A DNA stretch of 64,000 nucleotides from Candidatus Peribacteria bacterium (lineage in GTDB: Bacteria > Patescibacteriota > Gracilibacteria > Peribacterales > Peribacteraceae): positions 186,001-250,000 of the forward strand of contig JACKFU010000001.1 in assembly GCA_020632295.1 (NCBI GenBank). Reading direction: 5' to 3'. The notes under the pieces are model-generated. The model searched no databases and had not been told where the DNA came from. It saw only the letters and a program-made list of their open reading frames with translations. Of this stretch, positions 51,404-60,480 are shown in pieces. Position numbers and translations under genes: made by a program. Position 1 is the stretch's first letter. Every line of letters starts with the position of its first letter.

Positions 51404-52495
51404 GTGAATATCCTTTTCACCCGCTTCCCGCTCGAGTCTGCCAACGGTGGCGCCGAGAACCAGACTATCAATTTGATGGAGGGGCTCATTGCGCATGGTC
51501 ATGACATCACATTTCTTGGTAGCTGTCCGGTGTTACTTAAACGATGTAGAGAATTACGAATTACGAATTACGAATTACGAATTGGACCACCCCCTGTTAC
51601 CAAGTGGGGCGCTATCAGTTTTTTTTGGAAGAAAAGAAAAATACAAAAATCTTTCAGCTTTCAGCTTTCAGCTTTCAGCTCTCAACCTGATGTCATCTGC
51701 ATGCTCTCGCTCACGGAAAAAATTCTCCTCACGCCACTGGCGCTCAAAAAAGATATCAAGGTGCTGTGGATAGAGCACGACAACGTCGGTAACTGGCTTA
51801 CCAAAAACCCATCGCTTCCACTACTCAAAAAACTGAGCGCACAGGTAACAACGGTATGCGTCTCTGACTTGAGTGCAGAAATTTTTCGGTCACTCGGCTA
51901 TAAAAATGTTGTCGCTATTCCAAACGGCGTAAAAGAAGCGGAAAGAGGAAAGCTGAAAGAGCCTGCCTGCCGGCAAGGCAGGGAAAGAGATGATGGAATT
52001 TTGCGTATTGGCTGTATTGCGAGACTGTCTCCCGAGAAAGGTGTTGATGTTCTTATTGCAGCAATGAAGCAGGTCCCCGATGCAACGCTCCTTGTTGTGG
52101 GCAAGGGCCCGCAATATGTTCAATCCTCCAAGAATGTGACATTGCGTTATGAGGTACCCGATATCGAGCAAGTCTACAGTCAGATTGATGTCCTGGTACT
52201 CCCGTCTCGGGAAGAAGATCCCTTCGGGCTTGTCGTTGCCGAAGCGATGATGCGTGGCATCGCGGTTATTTGTACCGATGCCTGTGGCATTGCGGGGTAC
52301 CTGACAGATGGGCAGGATGCGCTGATTGTTCCAGCGGGAAGTACAGAAGCTCTGGTTGAAGCCATAGAGAGGTTTCAGGTGTCAGGTTTTAGGGAACAGG
52401 TAGCTACAGCTGGAAAGAAGGCTGCACGAGAAAAGTTTTCTGTAGAGAGAATGGTGAAGGATTACGAATCACAAATCACAAATCACACTGTATAA
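51404..52495 (+). CDS. Glycosyltransferase family 4 protein
   Basis: 363 residues from GTG 51404. ILFTRFPLESANGGAENQTI (N-domain), IGCIARLSPEKGVDVLIAAM, LLVVGKGPQ, VLPSREEDPFGLVVAEAMMR (GT4 EX7E). Transfers a sugar from a nucleotide donor to a lipid or glycan. Three micro-repeats are read in frame: a GAATTAC tandem at 51551-51583 (RELRITNYELRI), a CTTTCAG tandem at 51651-51684 (FSFQLSAF) and a CCTGCC palindrome at 51961-51983 (EPACRQGRE). Confidence 0.85.
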   Translation: MNILFTRFPLESANGGAENQTINLMEGLIAHGHDITFLGSCPVLLKRCRELRITNYELRIGPPPVTKWGAISFFWKKRKIQKSFSFQLSAFSSQPDVICMLSLTEKILLTPLALKKDIKVLWIEHDNVGNWLTKNPSLPLLKKLSAQVTTVCVSDLSAEIFRSLGYKNVVAIPNGVKEAERGKLKEPACRQGRERDDGILRIGCIARLSPEKGVDVLIAAMKQVPDATLLVVGKGPQYVQSSKNVTLRYEVPDIEQVYSQIDVLVLPSREEDPFGLVVAEAMMRGIAVICTDACGIAGYLTDGQDALIVPAGSTEALVEAIERFQVSGFREQVATAGKKAAREKFSVERMVKDYESQITNHTV

Positions 52496-52496
52496 T
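52491..52496 (+). promoter_or_regulatory. -10 element, leaderless gene
   Basis: TATAAT lies in the last codons of the glycosyltransferase gene and ends 7 nt before the ATG at 52504. Confidence 0.6.
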
Positions 52497-52503
52497 ACTG
52501 AAT

Positions 52504-54639
52504 ATGCGCAAACTGCTCTTCAGCTTCCTCAGCTTCCTCAGCATCTTTGCTGTCTCAAGCTCCGAGCTTCGTACAAAAACCTTTTTTTTCAACGAGCCTG
52601 TTGACGCAATGAGTATACAACTTCCGACAGATGATACTGCCGTTTCTATCATGCTCGAAGATGGCTGGCACCGCTTTGCGATAGAGAAAGAGTTTGATCC
52701 CATGTTGATGGAAAGTGATATGGTGATGTTCGGGTCTCCAGTGCATACCATTACGCTTCGTGGACAATTGAGCGGTATTGCTTTGCATCCTATCCGTGTA
52801 AGTAGCGAACCCATTCACTACGCTGTAGCTGCAACAACGTTCTACAGGAGTCCACGGATTATCAGTAGAAGTGGCTGGGGTGCTGACGAATCATTTTTGT
52901 ATAAAGGTCCGGAAGTCAGCAAGAGTGATGAGCCGACGCTTGGCAATGGAAGTGCGTCAAGCACGGGATACACCTCCAGTAAGCGCATCGATGATTGCGA
53001 GCTTGCACAGAAGCAGTATCCGCAGGACTTTGTCACCACTAAAACCATCACCCATGATGCGAACGGAAACCGCTACCGCTGGGCAAAGCGCTATAGTCCT
53101 CAGGTGAAGCTCCTCGTCGTGCATCATACAGCACAAAAGGTATCAGGCGATCCACGTCCTGCAGTAGAGCGTGTCCGTGCACTCTATGACTTCCATGCTA
53201 ACAGCCGCGGCTGGGGAGACGTTGGGTATCACTATTTAATAGATGAAGAGGGAGGAATATATGAAGGACGTAGTGGTGGCGACAGTGTTGTTGGCGGGCA
53301 TGTGTACTGCGGCAATGTCGGAACAATGGGTATTGCACTCCTTGGAAACTTTGAACTCGAGCAACCAACGCAACAGCAAGTACAGTCGCTGCAGTGGCTA
53401 CTAGACCAATTAGCAACGAAGTATGATATTGACCTGAATCGTTCAGTTGTATTTAAGGGAAAGTCGATGGATCCAATTGTTCGGCATAAAGATCTTATCT
53501 CTACAGAATGCCCCGGGTATTACATGAGCAATGTCATTGCGCAGGTGCGCAGTAACGTGAAGCAGGGAAACCTTCTTGCCGCTGTGAACTTTCCGAAACT
53601 TGCGAGTAATAGTTATGAAAGTAGAACAGAGCAACGCCTCACCGCGCGTCTTGAGCAAGCGGGGCAAGCGCTCTCAAGAAACTTCTACAGAGCAAAGCGC
53701 CTTGTGCGTACTGCAGCGCGCATTAACCCTGAAGAGAGCAGGCTAAAGGCAATGCAAGATCAACTCGACGCAAGCACGACGAATATTCAACGTGTGCGTG
53801 CCGCACGTCAGGCGAGACTGCGCTCGCGGACGACAGCCCTCACCCCCAGCCCCTCCCCCTCCATTCGTATTCGCCTTTCCTACACAGGCAACATCGCACG
53901 CATAGCAACCGATGGATCAGAAATTCGTATTGGTACAGAGGGAACAGCATGCGTACCAATTACGAATAACCAATCACCAATAACCAGTACGTCTCCTCTG
54001 CGCATTGGGAATGCTTATTCCTTATCAACAATTACCTCCTGGAACACACCAAACAACCGCTTCCGTGGGGTCATTGAATGCAGGGTGATTGATGGGGAAC
54101 TCATCTTAATTAATGAGCTTCCACTGGAAGACTACCTGAAGGGTCTTGCCGAAGAGCCAGACACAGAGCCGCCGGAAAAACAGAAGGCCTTTGCCGTTGC
54201 AGCACGCAGTTATGCAGCACATTACCTGCAACCAGAGAATGAAAAATTCCCTGGCATGCCCTACCACGGAAGCGATAGTCCTGCTGTCTTCCAAAAGTAC
54301 AGCGGTGTAACCTTTGAGGAGGCAAATCCTCTATGGGTGCACAGCGTTTCTGCTACTGCAAATACTGTACTTATGAAAGAAGGCAGCATTGTAAAAGCCG
54401 CCTACTTCTCCTCTGATGATGGACGCACCAGAAGCCCCGAAGAAAACGGTTGGAAGAACTTTCCGTTTGCCGACGTCTTTGCCAGTAAGCCAGACCCCTG
54501 GTGCAAAGGGAATGCGCTCCGTGGCCATGGTGTAGGCATGAGCGGCTGTGGTGCCAACGGACAAGCAGCCGAAGGAAAAACATTTCGAGAGATTTTGGAG
54601 TATTACTATCCGGGGACATTAATATTAGATTTAAAATAA
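52504..54639 (+). CDS. Secreted PGRP amidase fused to SpoIID domain
   Basis: 711 residues. Signal peptide built from Phe/Leu/Ser repeats (LLFSFLSFLSIFAVSSS, coded by CTTCCTCAG tandems). Amidase_2/PGRP domain at about 115-340: SRSGWGADES, LLVVHHTAQ (zinc His), GWGDVGYHYLIDEEGGIYEG, RHKDLISTECPG. C-terminal SpoIID domain (about 520-705): LPLEDYLKGLAEEP, AFAVAARSYAAHYL, GHGVGMSGCGANGQAAEG. One half cleaves the peptide from N-acetylmuramic acid and the other acts on denuded glycans, so the fusion combines two steps of wall turnover. Confidence 0.9.
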   Translation: MRKLLFSFLSFLSIFAVSSSELRTKTFFFNEPVDAMSIQLPTDDTAVSIMLEDGWHRFAIEKEFDPMLMESDMVMFGSPVHTITLRGQLSGIALHPIRVSSEPIHYAVAATTFYRSPRIISRSGWGADESFLYKGPEVSKSDEPTLGNGSASSTGYTSSKRIDDCELAQKQYPQDFVTTKTITHDANGNRYRWAKRYSPQVKLLVVHHTAQKVSGDPRPAVERVRALYDFHANSRGWGDVGYHYLIDEEGGIYEGRSGGDSVVGGHVYCGNVGTMGIALLGNFELEQPTQQQVQSLQWLLDQLATKYDIDLNRSVVFKGKSMDPIVRHKDLISTECPGYYMSNVIAQVRSNVKQGNLLAAVNFPKLASNSYESRTEQRLTARLEQAGQALSRNFYRAKRLVRTAARINPEESRLKAMQDQLDASTTNIQRVRAARQARLRSRTTALTPSPSPSIRIRLSYTGNIARIATDGSEIRIGTEGTACVPITNNQSPITSTSPLRIGNAYSLSTITSWNTPNNRFRGVIECRVIDGELILINELPLEDYLKGLAEEPDTEPPEKQKAFAVAARSYAAHYLQPENEKFPGMPYHGSDSPAVFQKYSGVTFEEANPLWVHSVSATANTVLMKEGSIVKAAYFSSDDGRTRSPEENGWKNFPFADVFASKPDPWCKGNALRGHGVGMSGCGANGQAAEGKTFREILEYYYPGTLILDLK

Positions 54640-54646
54640 CCCAAAC

Positions 54647-54934
54647 CTACTCCCATGTTGAAGGATCTCCATTTGTTCTTATAAGAGCGTCTCTCAACAA
54701 CTGACCAATACGTGGATCAATATCTGTTCTTACAGGAGAATCCTGCAATGCCTCATCAGTATGTGAATCGACTATGGGTGCGACGGTAGTGTTTCCCGTT
54801 TCAGGAGAATCTACAGATATTCCTATACTTCTCAGCCTCGCTTCAATGGGATGAAGCGCTAAGTGTAATGTTGTAGCTGCATCAAGCTCTTCTGTTACTT
54901 CTGATTCCGGTAAAGATGATAGTTGTGTTGCCAT
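54647..54934 (-). CDS. Small acidic protein, 95 aa
   Basis: LSSLPESEVTEELDAATTLH, then DEALQDSPVRTDIDPRIGQL. Soluble, acidic, no family recognised. Convergent with the amidase gene (7 nt apart) and downstream of metK... on the same strand, about 60 nt away. Confidence 0.5.
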   Translation of the reverse strand: MATQLSSLPESEVTEELDAATTLHLALHPIEARLRSIGISVDSPETGNTTVAPIVDSHTDEALQDSPVRTDIDPRIGQLLRDALIRTNGDPSTWE

Positions 54935-54995
54935 AGTTCAGCATGGTAACAGAGGCATTGAGTACGTCAACTATATTTTGCAAAGAGATGTTTCT

Positions 54996-56168
54996 CTAAG
55001 AAGAAACAGACTTACTATCGGCAACGGCACTCTGCAATGCAGAGACTTTATCGGTCTGCTCCCACGGAAATTCTGATCGACCGAAGTGTCCGTAAGCAGC
55101 CGTCTGACGGTAGATTGGTCGACGCAAATTGAGTGTGGAGATAATGCCTGCTGGCGTCATATCAAACACCTTACGTACTGCTGCGGCAATTGCCGTGTCT
55201 GCGACCGCTCCTGTTGAGAATGTCGTCACGTGCACAGAGACTGGCTCTGGGTAGCCAATAGCATAGGCAAGCTGCACTTCGCACTTACCCGCAAGACCTG
55301 CGGCAACAATGTTTTTCGCAATGTAGCGTGCCATGTAGGCACCACTGCGATCTTGCTTGTTCGGTACTTTTCCGGAGAATGCACCGCCGCCGTGGCGACC
55401 CATTCCACCATACGTATCGACAATAATTTTTCTGCCCGTAAGCCCGGTGTCTCCGTGTGGCCCACCGATAATAAATGCTCCGGTTTCATTCACGAGAATG
55501 CGTGTTGCATCATCAAGATACTCTCCACAGACTGGCTTAATGACATGCTCGATGAGATCTGCCTTAATCTCTTCCTGAGAAATACCTTCGTCGTGCTGCG
55601 CTGCAAGTACAACGGTATCAACGCGGATCGGCTTATCATCGTCACCATACTCTACGGTGACTTGGCTCTTTCCATCCGGACGAAGGTAGAGCAGTGTTCC
55701 ATCTTTGCGCACCTGTGCAAGACGACGCGCAAGACCATGTGCGAGGGTAATTGGTAGTGGCATACGTTCATCAGTTTCGTTGCAAGCGTAGCCAAACATA
55801 AGGCCCTGGTCTCCCGCACCTTGTGCTTTATGTGTTCCTTCTGCCTCGTTTTCTCCCTGTGCAATCTGCGGGCTCTGTTCATGAATAGCATTCAAGACAC
55901 TGCAGCTCTTATAGTCGATGCCGTAATCAGCATTGTCATAACCGATGTCCCTGAGCACACCGCGAACAATGTCTTGAACATCAACATACGTCTTCGTCGT
56001 AATTTCTCCACCGACAACCACAAGACCTGTTGTGGTGTAACATTCACAACAACACGCACCAGTCGGATCGTCTTTTAAGACGGCATCGAGGACAGCGTCA
56101 GAAATCTGGTCGCAGATTTTATCGGGGTGACCTTCGGTCACGCTTTCGGAGGTGAAGAAGTAGGACAT
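54996..56168 (-). CDS. metK: S-adenosylmethionine synthetase
   Basis: 390 residues. TSESVTEGHPDKICDQISDA, GAGDQGLMFGYACNET, GGPHGDTGLTGRKIIVDTYG, GGGAFSGKVPNKQDRSGAYM and FGRSEFPWEQTDK are the MetK signatures. Forms AdoMet from Met and ATP. In the GKDPxKVDRSA loop, the first Asp is Val and the Val is Gln, but the catalytic Lys residues and the second Asp remain, so activity is expected. Confidence 0.97.
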   Translation of the reverse strand: MSYFFTSESVTEGHPDKICDQISDAVLDAVLKDDPTGACCCECYTTTGLVVVGGEITTKTYVDVQDIVRGVLRDIGYDNADYGIDYKSCSVLNAIHEQSPQIAQGENEAEGTHKAQGAGDQGLMFGYACNETDERMPLPITLAHGLARRLAQVRKDGTLLYLRPDGKSQVTVEYGDDDKPIRVDTVVLAAQHDEGISQEEIKADLIEHVIKPVCGEYLDDATRILVNETGAFIIGGPHGDTGLTGRKIIVDTYGGMGRHGGGAFSGKVPNKQDRSGAYMARYIAKNIVAAGLAGKCEVQLAYAIGYPEPVSVHVTTFSTGAVADTAIAAAVRKVFDMTPAGIISTLNLRRPIYRQTAAYGHFGRSEFPWEQTDKVSALQSAVADSKSVSS

Positions 56169-56440
56169 GGGAGATAGGGGTTAGAGTGTTAGAGTATTAG
56201 AGGGTTAGGGAAAGGTCGCTTCGTAAGGGGAGAAGCGTGGATCTAAAGCTATCTTCTCCGCCGTGGCGGACTGAAGGTCCCACCGTCTCGGGCTTGCCCT
56301 GAGGCTTGCCGAAGGGTTGGGGAGCAGATCATCGGGTCAGTTCCCTTCCTGCTACTCTGGATAGAAACGATGGTGTGCAGCGCACTGTACATAGCGCAGA
56401 ATGCAATGTCAAATCTTCTTACTTTTGGCATACTGGTTTC
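56169..56440. other. Intergenic with dispersed repeats
   Basis: No gene seen. Contains a TTAGAG tandem (about 56180-56205) and a GC-rich palindromic repeat at about 56290-56318 (GGCTTGCCCTGAGG...), related to the CCCTTCGAC-type repeat inside serS. CATACT (56429-56434) ends 6 nt before the next ATG. Confidence 0.5.
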
Positions 56441-57415
56441 ATGCGTATCGCACTTCGTCGCCCCCAGCACCAAGGAAACCTTGGAGATGAGCTTATGGTC
56501 CGGGCAGCCCTCCAAGGGCTTTCTGGATATTGCGTTGATATCGTTACCAGCATTACTACACGTGAATATGACGCGATTATTGATTGTTGTGGATATGCCT
56601 ATACAGATGCATGGGGGCCAGGAAATGCCGTGCGATTTGCTCAAGAGCTAGAGCACTACACTTCTCATGCTACCTGCGTCATCCTCCTTCCTCAAACGTA
56701 CGGACCATTCCATAACGAAGAAACACGGCGCGCCATGCAGTCTATTATGCGCAGAGCACAGCATGTCTATGCGCGTGATGCTACGTCCCTTGATTGGCTA
56801 CAACGCATACAACCTACTAATGCAGCACCTATCAGTATGGCGCCAGATATTACCGTTGGTATAAAAGGGAAAGCTGGAAATGCAATGTTACCCGGAGACA
56901 TAGCTATCATCCCCAATGTTCATATGTTTCGACTGCATGATGATCGGTCGGTCTATTTGCAATTTCTTGAACGTGTTTGCGCTGTCTTGCGTGACAATGC
57001 CTTCACTCCTTTTCTCATGATGCATGACCATCTAGATGACAAGCTTATTGAGGAATTCTCGGTGAGGTCTTCTCTTCCTATTGTGCATGAGGAAGATCCC
57101 GTACGTCTCAAGGGGATACTTGGACTGTGCAAAGGAGTAGTAAGCTCACGATTCCATGGGGCACTCAATGCTCTCTCGCAAGGGGTTCCTGTTCTTGGTA
57201 CTGCTTGGTCACATAAATTTAACGAACTCTTTGCGCAGTATCGCTGCCCGGAATATTTAGTATCACCATCAATAGCACAAGCAGAACTCCAGCACATCAT
57301 TACGCACATGAACGATACCATTCCCACTATCTGTCATGCACAAGAGGAATACGAACGACAGTCACGTGCGATGTGGTCTTCTCTTCATCAGATGCTCTTT
57401 TGCGCACAGAGCTGA
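56441..57415 (+). CDS. Polysaccharide pyruvyl transferase family protein
   Basis: 324 residues from MRIALRRPQHQGNLGDELMV. NLGDE near the start, LLPQTYGPFHNEETRR, VYARDATSLDWLQRI, VVSSRFHGALNALSQGVPVL are characteristic of PF04230 (CsaB/WcaK type). Transfers pyruvate, or in related enzymes other groups, onto cell-surface polysaccharide. Tail overlaps the convergent glycosyltransferase gene by 28 nt. Ends in UGA. Confidence 0.8.
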   Translation: MRIALRRPQHQGNLGDELMVRAALQGLSGYCVDIVTSITTREYDAIIDCCGYAYTDAWGPGNAVRFAQELEHYTSHATCVILLPQTYGPFHNEETRRAMQSIMRRAQHVYARDATSLDWLQRIQPTNAAPISMAPDITVGIKGKAGNAMLPGDIAIIPNVHMFRLHDDRSVYLQFLERVCAVLRDNAFTPFLMMHDHLDDKLIEEFSVRSSLPIVHEEDPVRLKGILGLCKGVVSSRFHGALNALSQGVPVLGTAWSHKFNELFAQYRCPEYLVSPSIAQAELQHIITHMNDTIPTICHAQEEYERQSRAMWSSLHQMLFCAQS

Positions 57416-58203
57416 TGGTAGAGCGCCTGGCGTCTCTCGAAAAATCCAGATTGCTGCCACGTTGCAATGCGAGGATCTCCTTGGGTTGGACAATCAAGAT
57501 ACGGACCAATGTCATGACAGAGTGGTTTTTTTGTACCGGTAAAACTCAGGACAACATCATCCCCCGTACTTCGCTGCCAAATAGATGGGTCATCTGCCAT
57601 GCCAAGAACAGCAAAGAGCCGGAAAAATTCTTGGAGGTGTTCATGCGTAAGCGCATACACGCGACTGATGACATCAAGATGGTCGTTACAACCATGAATC
57701 GCTTGTACCCAATTGCCGTCTGCACAGCATCGCTGCCCGAACATACCATGCGGCTGGTCCGGTGATGTTCGCACGGCAGAGCAAAGAAGTTCGTATTGAT
57801 GAGGACTAAGAAACAAATCGTCATCGACGATAAGGTACTGCGATGCAGGGTGCGCTCGTGCAAGACGAAACCGCATGATCGCACTCGACTGTACTGGCTG
57901 CGATATGACCTCCACTGCGGGATGATGTAGTCCGTACCATCGCTCCAGATGACATGCAGGATTATTATTCGACAGAATAATGCGCGAGACAGAAGGCGTT
58001 TTGAGTAATGCAGACACAATCGTTTCCATGTTCTGTGGCCGTTTATAGCTAAGAACAATAGCAATGGTGTCCCCGTTTCTTTGCCCTGAGGGTAGAGAGT
58101 GCAATTGCTCGTTTTTTCTCCATCCATAAAACTCCTTGAGCCAAGCAATAGAAGTACCCCGTGAAAGAATTCTGCGAATTTCGCTGAGAGAAGACCAATG
58201 CAT
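57388..58203 (-). CDS. Glycosyltransferase-like protein (GT-A fold)
   Basis: 271 residues from MHWSSLSEIRRILSRG; an upstream ATG at 58230 would collide with the divergent gene's start. TIAIVLSYKRPQNMETIVSA (first strand) and YLIVDDDLFLSPHQYELL (DxD as DDD) suggest a GT-A nucleotide-sugar transferase. Middle: RFRLARAHPAS. Acceptor unknown. Part of a surface-glycan cluster with the pyruvyl transferase and the next gene. Confidence 0.65.
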   Translation of the reverse strand: MHWSSLSEIRRILSRGTSIAWLKEFYGWRKNEQLHSLPSGQRNGDTIAIVLSYKRPQNMETIVSALLKTPSVSRIILSNNNPACHLERWYGLHHPAVEVISQPVQSSAIMRFRLARAHPASQYLIVDDDLFLSPHQYELLCSAVRTSPDQPHGMFGQRCCADGNWVQAIHGCNDHLDVISRVYALTHEHLQEFFRLFAVLGMADDPSIWQRSTGDDVVLSFTGTKKPLCHDIGPYLDCPTQGDPRIATWQQSGFFERRQALYHQLCAQKSI

Positions 58204-58216
58204 CGTACACGTAGGG

Positions 58217-58222
58217 TATAGT
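58217..58222 (+). promoter_or_regulatory. -10 element, leaderless gene
   Basis: TATAGT ends 6 nt before the ATG at 58229. Confidence 0.5.
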
Positions 58223-58228
58223 GCAACC

Positions 58229-59032
58229 ATGCGTATTGTCACGATTACCTGGGCACGGAATGAAGAGGATATTCTTGAATCGTTCATCCGTCACCATGCA
58301 CGTATGGTAGACAAGATGGTAATCATCCTGCATTGCTGCGAAGATACATCGTACGATATTGCACTACGCTTGCAGCGCGAAGGCATTACTCTTGATATAC
58401 GTGAAAGTAATGCCTCCTACCACGCACAAGGTGAAGCACTGACAGCGCTCATGCACGAGCACGCAGATGCAGACTGGATTGTCCCGCTCGATGCCGACGA
58501 ATTTCTCTGTGGAGCGCAGGAGCTACGCTCCATACTGGAGCAAGCACCGACCGATACTGTCTTTGCTCTCCCCTGGAAAACATACGTACCAACACCAGCA
58601 GATGACTGTAACGAAAAAGATATTCGTCGGCGCATGTGTTACCGACGGGGAGAAGAGCCAGACCAGTACTACAAGGTACTTGTCCCTGGTGCTCTTGCTT
58701 CTCAATCGATACTCCCTCTCGGCAGCCATACGCTGCTCAACCGCTTCACTGGTGCAGCATGGCCTGTAACGCGTCATGATGCGCTTTGGCTTGCCCACTT
58801 CCCCATACGGTCTGCGCAGCAGTTACGGCGGAAAATTGTGCAGGGGTGGGAAGCACACTGCCGCAATCCCTATAGAACGCCAGAGCAAAACATCCATTGG
58901 AAGGCACTATACGAACGATGCTGCGACCCTTCACCCATTGATACCAAAGAACTACAGTCCATCGCACAAGGCTACGCGACGCGAAAGAATTCGGTTCCTG
59001 GTCTCGTTGCTGAATGCCTTCCGCTTCTTTAG
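58229..59032 (+). CDS. Glycosyltransferase family 2-like protein
   Basis: 267 residues from MRIVTITWARNEEDILESFI. Residues 1-120 follow the GT2/GT92 pattern: RNEE..L..FI.HH, VDKMVIILHCCEDTSYDI, and WIVPLDADEFLCG with the DxD motif. Followed by LPLGSHTLLNRFTGAAWPVT and HFPIRSAQQLRRKI. Likely adds sugars to surface polymers. An upstream in-frame extension exists but runs through the neighbour's 5' end. Confidence 0.75.
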   Translation: MRIVTITWARNEEDILESFIRHHARMVDKMVIILHCCEDTSYDIALRLQREGITLDIRESNASYHAQGEALTALMHEHADADWIVPLDADEFLCGAQELRSILEQAPTDTVFALPWKTYVPTPADDCNEKDIRRRMCYRRGEEPDQYYKVLVPGALASQSILPLGSHTLLNRFTGAAWPVTRHDALWLAHFPIRSAQQLRRKIVQGWEAHCRNPYRTPEQNIHWKALYERCCDPSPIDTKELQSIAQGYATRKNSVPGLVAECLPLL

Positions 59033-59035
59033 AAT
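59030..59035 (+). promoter_or_regulatory. -10 element before zwf
   Basis: TAGAAT overlaps the stop of the glycosyltransferase gene and ends 7 nt before the ATG at 59043. Confidence 0.45.
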
Positions 59036-59042
59036 CGTCTCT

Positions 59043-60479
59043 ATGGGCACCATCTCTGTCACACACCCGTTCACCTTCATTCTCTTTGGAGCCTCTGGCC
59101 ACCTGGCACAGATAAAGCTGTACCCTGCACTCTACGTTCTTGCTCTCAAGAGCCGCTTGCCAAAGGACTATGCCATCATTGGATTTTCACGCAGTGCCAT
59201 GACTGATGAAGAGTTTCGTGCGCTTGTCGAAGGTGCTGTGCGAGAACACATGCTTGAAGTCACCGAACCTGCACTCGAAGAGTTCCTTACTCATGTGCAC
59301 TACCACCAGGGACAGTATGATGATGTTACTGATTTTAAGAAATTAAACGAAAGAGTTACTACTATTGAAAAAGGGTTCAGGAGTCAGGAGTTAGGAGTTA
59401 GTACTGTTCGTCTGGCGTACTTCTCTGTGCCACCAACCGTGTTTGGAGATATTTCGCACAATCTCTGTGAGGGGAATGTGCATGACGGCACTATTCCGTT
59501 TCGCTGCATTGTCGAAAAGCCCGTTGGACATGACCTCAAAAGTTTTGAAGCAATTAAGAAACAGCTACTTGGCTGTTTTCAGGAAGAGGAGATTTATCTG
59601 TTAGATCACTATCTTGGTAAAGAAGCTGTTCGTAACATGTACTACCTTCGCTACGCAAATCCCGTTCTTGAACGCATTTTTAAAAATACATTAATTCATC
59701 ACGTCGAAGTGACCGCCATGGAAGAGAAGGGGCTTGAGGGGCGTGCAGGGTATTTTGAAGCTGCAGGCACACTACGTGACATGTTCCAATCGCACTTGCT
59801 TATGATGGCGTCACTTCTCACGATGCGCCTTGGTACCGAAGGGGAGCTTCATGCCAGTCGTGCAGATGCACTCAAGCAGTTTTATCTGCCACCCGTAACG
59901 AAGATGGATGATATTGTCTTACAGGCACAGTATGATGGATACCAGGACGAAGACGGCATCCAGAAGGGCTCGCGAACAAATACCTATGCATGTCTTAAGC
60001 TTATGACACGCATGTCCAAATGGGAGGGTGTACCCTTTTACCTGCGTAGCGGGAAGAAGCTTGCGAAGAAGGAGACGCGTATCTCCATCCAATTTCAAGA
60101 ACCACGTGCAGTTGGAGAAGGTTCTGCACCAAATCGGCTGGATATTATCCTGCAAGGAGAAGCAGGTATGCGTATGCACATGCAAACAAAGGTGGGCGGG
60201 ACCGAACCGGCATTTCGACCACTCGTGATGGTTGATCCACTCGTGTGTGTCGGTGACTGTCTCCCTGAACACAGCCTTCTCATGCTCGAAGCAATTCACG
60301 GTAAAAGACAATGGTACCTCGACTTCAACGAAGTGCAGACTGCTTGGCGCTTGATGGATCCGATTCAAGGACATCTGGATGCTCCAGAGACACCGCTATA
60401 TTCCTATGTCCCTGGTAGTATAGGACCGAGAGAAGCAGAGGAATGGATACAGAAAGATACCCTCACCTGGCTTTCGTAA
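59043..60479 (+). CDS. zwf: Glucose-6-phosphate 1-dehydrogenase
   Basis: 478 residues from MGTISVTHPFTFILFGASGH. Signature LLDHYLGKEAVRNMYYLRYA with catalytic Asp-His-Tyr and Lys; CIVEKPVGHDLKSF; FYLRSGKKLAKKETRISIQF. Oxidises glucose-6-phosphate to 6-phosphogluconolactone. The coenzyme loop reads GASGHLAQIKLYPALY instead of the usual G.SGDLA.RKL, so cofactor preference may be altered. A short repeat is read in frame at about 59378-59400 (FRSQELGVS). Followed by pgl one base later. Confidence 0.93.
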   Translation: MGTISVTHPFTFILFGASGHLAQIKLYPALYVLALKSRLPKDYAIIGFSRSAMTDEEFRALVEGAVREHMLEVTEPALEEFLTHVHYHQGQYDDVTDFKKLNERVTTIEKGFRSQELGVSTVRLAYFSVPPTVFGDISHNLCEGNVHDGTIPFRCIVEKPVGHDLKSFEAIKKQLLGCFQEEEIYLLDHYLGKEAVRNMYYLRYANPVLERIFKNTLIHHVEVTAMEEKGLEGRAGYFEAAGTLRDMFQSHLLMMASLLTMRLGTEGELHASRADALKQFYLPPVTKMDDIVLQAQYDGYQDEDGIQKGSRTNTYACLKLMTRMSKWEGVPFYLRSGKKLAKKETRISIQFQEPRAVGEGSAPNRLDIILQGEAGMRMHMQTKVGGTEPAFRPLVMVDPLVCVGDCLPEHSLLMLEAIHGKRQWYLDFNEVQTAWRLMDPIQGHLDAPETPLYSYVPGSIGPREAEEWIQKDTLTWLS

Positions 60480-60480
60480 T

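Noticed and set aside
54996..56168. Inactive MetK because of changes in the GKDPxKVD loop
   Set aside because: The catalytic Lys residues and the second Asp are intact; only flanking positions differ.
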